A DNA stretch of 64,000 nt from Cellulomonas humilata (lineage in GTDB: Bacteria > Actinomycetota > Actinomycetes > Actinomycetales > Cellulomonadaceae), in assembly GCF_013359775.1 (NCBI RefSeq), contig NZ_JABMCI010000062.1:62001-126000 (forward strand). The letters run 5' to 3'. Every line of letters begins with the position of its first letter. Position 1 is the stretch's first letter. Below, one piece after another: positions 57,283 to 64,000 of the stretch. The notes beneath the pieces were generated by a model. It was not told the origin of the DNA. It worked only from the letters and a program-made list of their open reading frames with translations, and did no database searches. The translations under genes and the position numbers were made by a program.

Positions 57283-58044
57283 GTGCCTGAGGGCGACATC
57301 CTGCGCCGGACCGCGGACCGGTTCCAGCGGGCGATCGGCGGCCAGGTGCTCGTCCGCTCCGACCTGCGCTGGCCGACCGCCGCCACGGTGGACCTCGTCG
57401 GCCGCACGGTGCTGGAGACCCGGTCCTACGGCAAGCACCTGCTCACCCGGTTTGACGACGGCCGCACGCTGCACACCCACCTGCGCATGGAGGGGTACTG
57501 GCGGATCGCCCGCACCGGCTCCCCCGAGGCGTCGGCCCGGTCCCCCCAGGTCCGCGCCGTGCTGGCCACCGCGGACTGGACCACTGTCGGGTACCACTTG
57601 GGGATGCTCGACGTGGTGCGCACCCGCGACGAGCGCACCCTGATCGGGCACCTGGGCCCGGACATGCTCGCGGAGGCCTTCGACCTGGACGAGGCGCTGC
57701 GGCGGTGGACGGACCGCGGGTCGACCCCCGCGGCGGAGGTGCTCCTGGACCAGACGGTCACCGCGGGGATCGGCACGATCTTCGCGGCCGAGTCCCTGTT
57801 CGCGGAGCGGCTGTGGCCGTGGACGCCGGCCGACGCGGTCGCCGAGCCCGGTCGGCTGCTCTCGGTCGCCCGACGGCAGCTCCAGCGCGCGGTCGCTGAC
57901 GGCAGGCCACCCGGGCACGTGCACGGCAGGGCGCGACAGCCGTGCCACCGCTGCGGGCGACCGATCGTCGTGGGGCAGGCGCGCAAGCCGCCGATGGAGC
58001 GCCCCATCTTCTACTGCCCGCGGTGCCAGGCGAACCCTGCCTGA
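57283..58044 (+). CDS. nei: Fpg/Nei family DNA glycosylase
   Basis: 253-residue bifunctional base-excision glycosylase/AP lyase. Seen: PEGDILRRTADRFQ with catalytic Pro2-Glu3, the conserved Lys in YGKHLLTRFDDG, HTHLRMEGYWRI, helix-two-turn-helix DQTVTAGIGTIFAAESLF, and a zinc finger built from CHRCGRP and YCPRC. The PEGD start points to the Nei (endonuclease VIII) branch, probably for oxidised pyrimidines. GTG start at 57283, just after lhr, so the two are cotranscribed. Confidence 0.93.
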   Translation: MPEGDILRRTADRFQRAIGGQVLVRSDLRWPTAATVDLVGRTVLETRSYGKHLLTRFDDGRTLHTHLRMEGYWRIARTGSPEASARSPQVRAVLATADWTTVGYHLGMLDVVRTRDERTLIGHLGPDMLAEAFDLDEALRRWTDRGSTPAAEVLLDQTVTAGIGTIFAAESLFAERLWPWTPADAVAEPGRLLSVARRQLQRAVADGRPPGHVHGRARQPCHRCGRPIVVGQARKPPMERPIFYCPRCQANPA

Positions 58045-58186
58045 CCCCGGAACGCGCAACGGCCCGCGGGCGGGGTGCCCACGGACCGTGCAGGAGGACG
58101 CACGGACATCGCTGTCCGTCGTCGCGGGCACCCGGAAGCGACCCGTCGACCGAGCGGGGAACCCGCCCGATCATTCACGAACTACC

Positions 58187-58528
58187 TCAGCTGATGGCGG
58201 CGAGCTCCGACCGCGACCGCGCCCACCCGAAGTCGGTGGCACTGGCCACCGACGCCGCGAGGTCCGCAGGCACCGTGTCGGGGATCAGCAGACCCTCGGC
58301 GACGGCCACGCGGTCACTGACCTCACGCAGGACGAGCGACATCGGGACGTCGAGCGCCTCGCAGATGCTGTTGAGCAGCTCCGAAGACGCCTCTTTCTGG
58401 CCCCGCTCTACCTCGCTCAGGTACCCGAGCGAGACGCGGGCTGCCGACGACACCTCACGCAGGGTGCGCCCCTGGCGCTGTCGCGCATCCCGCAGCACAT
58501 CGCCGATCTCTCGACGGAGTACAACCAT
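58187..58528 (-). CDS. clgR: XRE-family regulator ClgR
   Basis: 113-residue helix-turn-helix activator of clp protease and other stress genes. Seen: [40 protein letters not shown] as the recognition region, [20 protein letters not shown], and a C-terminal tail ending ELAAIS, ClpP-degradable in known ClgR proteins. The ATG at 58528 follows GAGGGGGAGC; the frame upstream is unsupported. A TACGGT -10 candidate lies at 58639-58634. Its place after pgsA-cinA is conserved. The 142 bp between nei and clgR and the 215 bp upstream show no gene. Confidence 0.9.
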   Translation of the reverse strand: MVVLRREIGDVLRDARQRQGRTLREVSSAARVSLGYLSEVERGQKEASSELLNSICEALDVPMSLVLREVSDRVAVAEGLLIPDTVPADLAASVASATDFGWARSRSELAAIS

Positions 58529-58743
58529 CCGGGCTCCCCCTCTCGCGTCACGTGCCACATCCTTGCCGGGAACCGGGATCCGCTGGGGACCCGGGACCAC
58601 TGGAACCCCAGAAACCTTCGCCGGGAGGATTCCACCGTACCTTGCACCGCCGACACGCGACGGCATGCGCCGTGCCGGGGGTCGAGTGCTCATCACGGAC
58701 GTTCCAACGATGCGACACCCCGCAGTGTTCCCGCTCTTGCGGC

Positions 58744-59241
58744 CTAGGACTGGTCCCAGGGTCGAGATTCACCCCGCTCGGCCACGAACTCCACCCCCAG
58801 CGCCAGGACGGCGTCCACGGTCTGCGCCCGGACGGACGCCCGGGGACCGACCAGGTCGAGAGACCGCACGTGGGTGCCGTCGGGCGTGGAGACCGCGACG
58901 TGCACGGTGCCCGGCGCGTGCCCGTCCTGCGGGTCGGGCCCGGCGACCCCCGTGGTCGCCAGCCCGACGTCCGCCCCCAGGCGCGTCCGGACCCCGATCG
59001 CCATCGCGCGCGCGACGTCCGGGTCGACCGCACCGCGCGCCGCCAGCAGGTCGCGGTCCACGTCGAGCAGCGTGCCCTTGAGATCGGTGGCGTAGGCGAC
59101 GACCGCCCCGCGCAGGACCGCCGACGCGCCCGGGACGTCCACGAGCGTGGCGGACACGAGCCCGCCGGTCAGGGACTCGGCTACGCCCAGCGACCAGCCG
59201 CGCGCACCGAGGGCCGCGAGGAGGTCGGCCGCCAGGGACAC
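58744..59241 (-). CDS. cinA: CinA C-terminal domain protein (NMN amidohydrolase-like)
   Basis: 165-residue protein equal to the CinA C-terminal domain (PncC), which deamidates nicotinamide mononucleotide in pyridine nucleotide salvage. Seen: [71 protein letters not shown]. The N-terminal CinA domain is absent, as is usual in actinobacteria. GTG at 59241 starts one base after the pgsA stop; same operon as pgsA. Confidence 0.92.
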   Translation of the reverse strand: MSLAADLLAALGARGWSLGVAESLTGGLVSATLVDVPGASAVLRGAVVAYATDLKGTLLDVDRDLLAARGAVDPDVARAMAIGVRTRLGADVGLATTGVAGPDPQDGHAPGTVHVAVSTPDGTHVRSLDLVGPRASVRAQTVDAVLALGVEFVAERGESRPWDQS

Positions 59242-59242
59242 G

Positions 59243-59836
59243 TCACAGCCCAGCAGCGGGCGGCCGGCTGGCGGTCCGGCGAATCTGCAGGCCGGTCCGC
59301 GCGTAGTCGAGGCCGGTCACCACGGTCACCACCAGCGCCGCGCCCATGACGACTGCCGCGACCACCTCGACGAACGCGGGGAGCTCGTCGAGCGGCAGGA
59401 GGTACAGCCCGATCGCCACCGACTGGAGCACGGTCTTCAGCTTGCCGCCTCGGGAGGCGGGCAGCACCACGTACCGCAGCAGGAAGAACCGCATGGCCGT
59501 GATGCCCAGCTCGCGCACCAGGATCACCACGGTCACCCACCACGGCAGGTCGCCGAGCCACGAGAGCAGGACGAGGGCAGTGCCGATGAGCACCTTGTCC
59601 GCGATCGGATCGAGGAGCTTGCCGAGGTCTGTGACCTGGCCGGAGCGGCGGGCGAGCCAGCCGTCGAGCCGGTCGGTGGCCGCCGCCACCACGAAGAGCG
59701 CGGTCGCGATCAGCCTGCCCGTCGTGCTGTGGCCACCATCGGCGAGGAGAGCCCACGCGAAGAACGGCACCAGCGCGATGCGCAGCACCGTGACAACGTT
59801 CGCCAGGTTCCAGGCGGAGGGTACGGCGTCGATCAC
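59243..59836 (-). CDS. pgsA: CDP-diacylglycerol--glycerol-3-phosphate 3-phosphatidyltransferase
   Basis: 197-residue integral membrane enzyme making phosphatidylglycerol phosphate. Seen: the CDP-alcohol phosphotransferase motif DRLDGWLARRSG with D-x3-D completed by LGKLLDPIADK, and about five helices. GTG at 59836 is 6 nt after TAGGCT, so probably leaderless. First gene of pgsA-cinA, upstream of clgR, and divergent from the CapA-like gene with only 55 bp between start codons. Confidence 0.93.
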   Translation of the reverse strand: MIDAVPSAWNLANVVTVLRIALVPFFAWALLADGGHSTTGRLIATALFVVAAATDRLDGWLARRSGQVTDLGKLLDPIADKVLIGTALVLLSWLGDLPWWVTVVILVRELGITAMRFFLLRYVVLPASRGGKLKTVLQSVAIGLYLLPLDELPAFVEVVAAVVMGAALVVTVVTGLDYARTGLQIRRTASRPPAAGL

Positions 59837-59842
59837 CCGGAC

Positions 59843-59848
59843 AGCCTA
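59843..59848 (-). promoter_or_regulatory. -10 element TAGGCT, leaderless start of pgsA
   Basis: On the minus strand TAGGCT is followed by 6 nt (GTCCGG) and the GTG at 59836. Confidence 0.62.
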
Positions 59849-59879
59849 GAGGGGTGCAGGTCATGCCCCGTTCACCCCC

Positions 59880-59885
59880 TAGAGT
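59880..59885 (+). promoter_or_regulatory. -10 element TAGAGT, leaderless start of CapA-like gene
   Basis: TAGAGT is followed by 6 nt (CCGCCT) and the GTG at 59892. It lies 31 bp from the divergent pgsA -10, so the two -35 regions must overlap. Confidence 0.62.
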
Positions 59886-59891
59886 CCGCCT

Positions 59892-61190
59892 GTGACCCGC
59901 CACGCCCGCGCCGGCCGCCGGTCTCCCGTCGTCGCGGGCCTCGCGATCCTCCTGCTGCTCGTCGTGAGCCTCGGCGCGGTCGCGGCAGCGCTGCGACCCG
60001 CAGGTCCGCCGGTCACCGCCGTGACCACCCGGCCGACGCCGCCGAGCCCGGACAGCACTCCGACGCCCACACCGACGCCCGACCCGGACGCGGAGCTCTC
60101 GATCGTCGCCGCCGGAGACGTGCTCCCGCACCTGCCGGTGCTCTCCAGCGCCCGCACCGCGGACGGCTACGACTTCGCACCGGTGATCGGGCCCATGAAC
60201 CCGTGGATCCAGGGCGCCGACCTTGCCCTGTGCCACCTCGAGGTGGCCGTCACGCCTGCGGGCACCGCACCCAGCGGCTACCCGTTGTTCGCGACGCCCC
60301 CGCAGATCGCGAGCTCGCTCCGGGCGCAGGGGTGGGATGGCTGCTCGACCTCGTCGAACCACTCGGTCGACCGTGGGTTCGCCGGCGTGACGGCGACGCT
60401 GGACGCGCTCGACGCCGCGGGCCTCGGGCACACCGGCACGGCGCGCACCGCGGTCGAGCAGTCGCAGCCGCAGCTCTACCAGCTCCAGCGCGGCGGCCGG
60501 ACGATCACCGTGGCCCACGTCGCCGCGACCTACGGGACCAACGGCATGCCGGTCGACGCGGACAAGCCGTGGTCGGTGAACCTCGTCGACGTGCCCGCGA
60601 TGGTGGCGCAGGCGACCGCGGCGCGCGCGGCCGGCGCCGACCTCGTGATCGCGAGCGTGCACTGCTGCGTCGAGTACCAGACGGAGCCGACGCCCGCGCA
60701 GGTGGCGATCGACCAGCAGCTGGCCGACTCCGGGGTGTTCGACCTGGTCATCGGCCACCACGCGCACGTGCCCCAGCCGGTGGTGCACCTGGACGGCGGA
60801 CCGCGCGGCGAGGGCATGTGGGTGGCGTACGGCCTCGGCAACTACGTGTCGAACCAGGACGGCGAGTGCTGCTCGCCGAAGACGTCCTCCGGCCTGCTGC
60901 TCACCGCGCACGTCTCGGCCACCGGGGCGTTCCCGGCCGAAGGACGTCCGGCCGGGCCGGCGCGGGTCACCGGGGTCGAGTGGACGCCGATCACGGTCGA
61001 CCGGCTCGGCGGCCACCAGGTGCACGCGCTCGTCGACATCCCGGGCGGCACGGCCACGCTGGACGCCGCCCAGGTGGCGGAGCGGACGGCGGCCGTGCTC
61101 GAGGCCGCCGGCACGCAGGCTCCGATGCGCATCGCGCCGACGACGCCCACCGGCCCCGCACCGCTCGTCGTGCCGCGCGTCAGCGGCTGA
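59892..61190 (+). CDS. CapA-family (PgsA/CapA-like) metallophosphatase-fold protein
   Basis: 432 residues: a signal-anchor helix near 13-34, a Pro/Thr-rich linker (PTPTPTPDPD), then a CapA domain with LSIVAAGDVLPHLPVLSSA, CHLEVAVTPAG, STSSNHSVDRGFAGVTATLD, VHCCVEYQTEP and VIGHHAHVPQPVVHL. CapA proteins act in polyglutamate capsule synthesis in Bacillus, but most actinobacterial copies have no known role; no other capsule genes are here. Acts outside the membrane. The 3' end overlaps the GGDEF/EAL gene by 11 bp. Confidence 0.88.
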   Translation: MTRHARAGRRSPVVAGLAILLLLVVSLGAVAAALRPAGPPVTAVTTRPTPPSPDSTPTPTPTPDPDAELSIVAAGDVLPHLPVLSSARTADGYDFAPVIGPMNPWIQGADLALCHLEVAVTPAGTAPSGYPLFATPPQIASSLRAQGWDGCSTSSNHSVDRGFAGVTATLDALDAAGLGHTGTARTAVEQSQPQLYQLQRGGRTITVAHVAATYGTNGMPVDADKPWSVNLVDVPAMVAQATAARAAGADLVIASVHCCVEYQTEPTPAQVAIDQQLADSGVFDLVIGHHAHVPQPVVHLDGGPRGEGMWVAYGLGNYVSNQDGECCSPKTSSGLLLTAHVSATGAFPAEGRPAGPARVTGVEWTPITVDRLGGHQVHALVDIPGGTATLDAAQVAERTAAVLEAAGTQAPMRIAPTTPTGPAPLVVPRVSG

Positions 61191-63378
61191 TGTCGCCCGG
61201 CTGCGCGCTGCCGTACAGCCAGCCCTGCCCGTAGCGCCAGCCGTTGCGGTGCAGGTACTCGGCCTGCTCCTCGTGCTCGATCCCCTCGGCGATGGTCACC
61301 ATCGCCAGCTCGCGCGCCAAAGCACCGAGCGCCCGGGCCACCTTGCCGGCGGTCGGGTCCTCCGGGATGCCGGACGTGAACGACATGTCGAGCTTGACCC
61401 CGGCGACCGGCAGGTCCCGCAGGTAGGACAGCGGCGACACGCCTGTGCCGAAGTCGTCGAGCAGGATGGGCACGCCCGCCGCGGACAGCTGCGTCAGCTC
61501 GTGCCGGATGCGCGTGCCGGACGCGACGAGCGACGACTCGGTGAGCTCGACCACGATCCGGCCGGCGGTCAGCCGGTGCCGGGAGATCTCCGCCAGCAGC
61601 GTCGTCGCGAACTCGCCGTCGCCCAGCTGGTCGGCCGAGACGTTCACCGACACCCAGCGCGTCCGGTCGTGGATGGACGCGACGAACTCGACGACGCGGG
61701 TGGCCACCAGCTGCCCGAGGGCGACCGACATCCCCGCCTCCTGGATGAGGGACAGGAACGAGGCCGGCAGCAGGAGGCCGCGCTGCGGGTGCTCCCAGCG
61801 CACGAGCGCCTCGTAGCCGACGACGCGGGCGTCGGACAGGTCCACGATCGGCTGGTAGTGGACCACCAGCTGGTCCTCGGCGATCGCGGCGGCGAGCTCG
61901 CGGTGCAGGTCGGAGGACGACCCCATCGTCATCGACGACTCGTAGACCTCCGTGCGCCCCCGGCCGGAGCCCTTGGCCCGGTAGAGCGCGGCGTCGGCGG
62001 CCGCCAGCAGACCGGGGGCCCCGCCCTCGATCGAGTCGGGGTCCGCGATCGCGATGCCGATGCTCGCGGCGACGTTGAGCCGTCGCCGACCCACCCGGAC
62101 CGCCTCCTGGAGCCCGGCGTGGATGGCGCTGGCCACCTCGAACACCGCCCGGGGTCCGTCGAGGTCCTGCACGACGACCACGAACTCGTCACCGCCGAGC
62201 CGCGCGACCGTGCCCCGGCGGGCGGTCGCGGCGCGCAGGACGCCGGCGACGTGCACCAGCACCTCGTCGCCCGCGGCGTGCCCGTAGCGGTCGTTGATCT
62301 CCTTGAAGCCGTCCAGGTCGCAGGCCAGCACGGCCACCCGGTCGACGACGCCGGGCTGCTCCAGCACCGCCTGGAGCACCTCCTGGAGCAGCGTGCGGTT
62401 GGCCAGGCCGGTCAGGGGGTCGTGCATGGCGCGATGCGTGAGCATCTCGGCCTGAAGCCGGGACTCCGTGGAGTCGCGCACCTGGACGACGAAGTGGTCC
62501 GGGGCACCCGACGGGGTCCGCACCAGCGCGGCGTCGAGCGCCACCCAGACCTCGTGCCCGTCGGCCCGCTGGTACCGCTTCTCCAGGGAGAACCGGTGCT
62601 GCCCGCCGCCCAGCAGGCGGTCGACCTCGAGGCGCTCGGCGGGCCGGCCCTCGGGCGTGCTGAGGTCCTCCATCCGGTACCCGCGCAGGGCCCCGACGCT
62701 CGTGCCCAGCAGCTCGGCGAACGCGGCGTTCGCCTCGACGATCCGCCACTCCACGTCCACGAGGGCCATGCCGATGGGCGCGTTCTCCATCGCGACCCGG
62801 AACTGCATCTCGCTGCGCGACAGGGCGGCCTCGACCTCGCGCCGGCCGGTGACGTCGACCAGCGTGGTGAGCACCGCGGCGGCCTCGCCGTCGCCGGCCG
62901 GCACCAGCTGGCTGGCCACCTGCACCATGCGCGCCTGGGTGGTGTCCGTCCCGGGCAGCGCGACGCCGACGAGCTCGGAGTCCACGGTCCACCCCGCCCG
63001 GGCGACGCCGGAGCGGTGGCCCAGGACCGCGGCCGGGTTCATGGCCAGGCCCATCTCGTTGACCAGGACCACGGGGAGGTCACCCACGGATCGTCCGACG
63101 GACGACCTGGCGTCGATGCCGAGGATCGCCGCCGCACGCTCGGAGATGTCGAGCACCCGGCCCGACAACGACTGGACGAGGACGCCCTCCTTGGTCACGG
63201 CCTGGAGGGCGTCGTAGCGGTGCCGCAGCTCGCGGGACAGCTCCAGCAGCTCGTTCGCGCGACGCACCTGCGCGCGCTGCCTGCCGAGCAGGATGAGGAC
63301 GGCCACGAGCGCCACGATCGCCACGATCGCGATCACCGTGCTGACGACCCCCCAGGGGCCGGGGAACGGGCCGCTCAC
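61180..63378 (-). CDS. PAS-GGDEF-EAL cyclic-di-GMP protein
   Basis: 732 residues: a membrane helix near 10-32, a short coil, two PAS-like regions (the second with [20 protein letters not shown]), a GGDEF domain with intact [14 protein letters not shown] near 390, and an EAL domain with [14 protein letters not shown] near 520 and [20 protein letters not shown]. Both catalytic motifs are complete, so it may both make and break c-di-GMP. The GTG at 63378 is chosen because it overlaps the ftsK stop (GTGA), six codons inside the longest frame. Confidence 0.9.
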   Translation of the reverse strand: MSGPFPGPWGVVSTVIAIVAIVALVAVLILLGRQRAQVRRANELLELSRELRHRYDALQAVTKEGVLVQSLSGRVLDISERAAAILGIDARSSVGRSVGDLPVVLVNEMGLAMNPAAVLGHRSGVARAGWTVDSELVGVALPGTDTTQARMVQVASQLVPAGDGEAAAVLTTLVDVTGRREVEAALSRSEMQFRVAMENAPIGMALVDVEWRIVEANAAFAELLGTSVGALRGYRMEDLSTPEGRPAERLEVDRLLGGGQHRFSLEKRYQRADGHEVWVALDAALVRTPSGAPDHFVVQVRDSTESRLQAEMLTHRAMHDPLTGLANRTLLQEVLQAVLEQPGVVDRVAVLACDLDGFKEINDRYGHAAGDEVLVHVAGVLRAATARRGTVARLGGDEFVVVVQDLDGPRAVFEVASAIHAGLQEAVRVGRRRLNVAASIGIAIADPDSIEGGAPGLLAAADAALYRAKGSGRGRTEVYESSMTMGSSSDLHRELAAAIAEDQLVVHYQPIVDLSDARVVGYEALVRWEHPQRGLLLPASFLSLIQEAGMSVALGQLVATRVVEFVASIHDRTRWVSVNVSADQLGDGEFATTLLAEISRHRLTAGRIVVELTESSLVASGTRIRHELTQLSAAGVPILLDDFGTGVSPLSYLRDLPVAGVKLDMSFTSGIPEDPTAGKVARALGALARELAMVTIAEGIEHEEQAEYLHRNGWRYGQGWLYGSAQPGDISR

Positions 63379-64000
63379 CGACCCCCGCCGGACCACTGCC
63401 CGGCGTCGTCCTCCTCCGCACCGTCGAAGTAGTCGGTCGCCACCGGCGGCTCGCCCGGCAGGGCACCGTCCGCGCCCATGGCGTACCGGTCGTCCTCCTC
63501 CTCGCCCGGCGCACCCCGCAGCATGGCGAGCGTGCCCGGCAGGTCGTCGGCCTGGACCAGCACCTCACGGGCCTTGGAGCCCTCGGAGGGGCCGACGATC
63601 TCGCGCGACTCGAGCAGGTCCATCAGGCGACCCGCCTTCGCGAACCCGACCCGCAGCTTGCGCTGGAGCATCGAGGTGGACCCGAACTGCGTGGTCACCA
63701 CCAGCTCGGCGGCCTGGAGCAGGAGGTCGAGGTCGTCGCCGATGTCCTCGTCGACCGTCTTCTTCACCGCCGCGACGGCCACGTCCTGGCGGTAGGAGGG
63801 CTTGAGCTGCTTCTTCACGTGCTCGACGACCGCGTGGATCTCCGACTCGGACACCCAGGCACCCTGCGTACGCATGGGCTTGGCGGCGCCCATCGGCAGG
63901 AACAGCGCGTCGCCCTGCCCGATCAGCTTCTCGGCGCCGGGCTGGTCCAGCACGACTCGGGAGTCGGTCAGCGAGCTGGTGGCGAAGGCCAGCCGGGACG
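63375..64000 (-). CDS. ftsK: DNA translocase FtsK, C-terminal part
   Basis: The last 208 codons of ftsK; the gene continues beyond 64000. Seen: the end of the motor domain ([20 protein letters not shown]) and the gamma winged-helix domain that reads KOPS ([40 protein letters not shown]), then a short acidic, glycine-rich tail. FtsK segregates the chromosome terminus during division. Its stop overlaps the start of the GGDEF/EAL gene. Confidence 0.95.
   Translation of the reverse strand, partial: SRLAFATSSLTDSRVVLDQPGAEKLIGQGDALFLPMGAAKPMRTQGAWVSESEIHAVVEHVKKQLKPSYRQDVAVAAVKKTVDEDIGDDLDLLLQAAELVVTTQFGSTSMLQRKLRVGFAKAGRLMDLLESREIVGPSEGSKAREVLVQADDLPGTLAMLRGAPGEEEDDRYAMGADGALPGEPPVATDYFDGAEEDDAGQWSGGGR

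Noticed and set aside
58060-58100. GC-rich imperfect palindrome after nei
   Set aside because: The arms contain C-A mismatches and the remaining pairing is not better than background.
58529-58743. ClgR/clp-type operator (CGC-N5-GCG) upstream of clgR
   Set aside because: No convincing copy found by eye; only partial matches.

Overview
The window is a 64 kb chromosomal segment of a very GC-rich actinobacterium. Genes are packed tightly, most often joined by 1-4 base start/stop overlaps (ATGA, GTGA, TGATG). Family content (MraZ-dcw cluster, DUF3040, DUF3046, DUF5302, ClgR, HelD, a SAV_6107-type HEPN protein, gluABCD beside recX-recA, RNase Y) fits the Micrococcales. A Cellulomonas-like organism is my best guess; it is an inference from gene families, not a database match. 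No tRNA, rRNA, insertion sequence, prophage or CRISPR array was seen. The region looks like vertically inherited core chromosome.

Layout. 1-6.9 kb: minus-strand division and cell-wall cluster mraZ-rsmH-ftsL-ftsI-murE-murF (murF cut by the window edge). 7.3-11.8 kb: divergent moxR-DUF58-transglutaminase operon. 11.75-15 kb: DUF3040 gene, dinB with two upstream partners (a 29-codon ORF and a HEPN protein) behind a LexA box, and a divergent spermidine-synthase-like gene. 15-19.8 kb: cold-shock protein, PAC2 protein, and a response regulator / histidine kinase / REC-SpoIIE phosphatase set. 20-26.9 kb: HelD-type RNA polymerase recycling ATPase, serA, a DUF5302 protein, an aldo/keto reductase and an S9 peptidase. 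26.9-33.9 kb: nrdR, a LysM division-inhibitor-like gene divergent from lexA, ldh, a DinG-like helicase and hflX. 34-42.3 kb: methyltransferase, MFS exporter, thioredoxin-like protein, dapF, miaA, three YbjN-family genes around an extradiol-dioxygenase-like gene, and miaB. 42.4-49 kb: gluABCD amino-acid ABC transporter, rny, recX, recA. 49.2-64 kb: metallo-hydrolase plus membrane phosphodiesterase, DUF3046, lhr-nei repair pair, clgR, cinA, pgsA, capA-like gene, a GGDEF/EAL protein and the 3' end of ftsK.

How it fits together. From nrdR to ftsK the gene order follows the conserved actinobacterial lexA-hflX-dapF-miaA-miaB-recX-recA-clgR-pgsA-ftsK block. Five LexA boxes sit at three places (HEPN-dinB, lexA/LysM gene, recA), giving a compact SOS regulon of recombination, mutagenic polymerase, division arrest and self-regulation. 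The dcw promoter region carries 10-bp-spaced GTGGAG repeats typical of MraZ operators, and similar repeats point the other way toward moxR. Ten genes start 6-7 nt after a TANNNT hexamer, which suggests widespread leaderless transcription.
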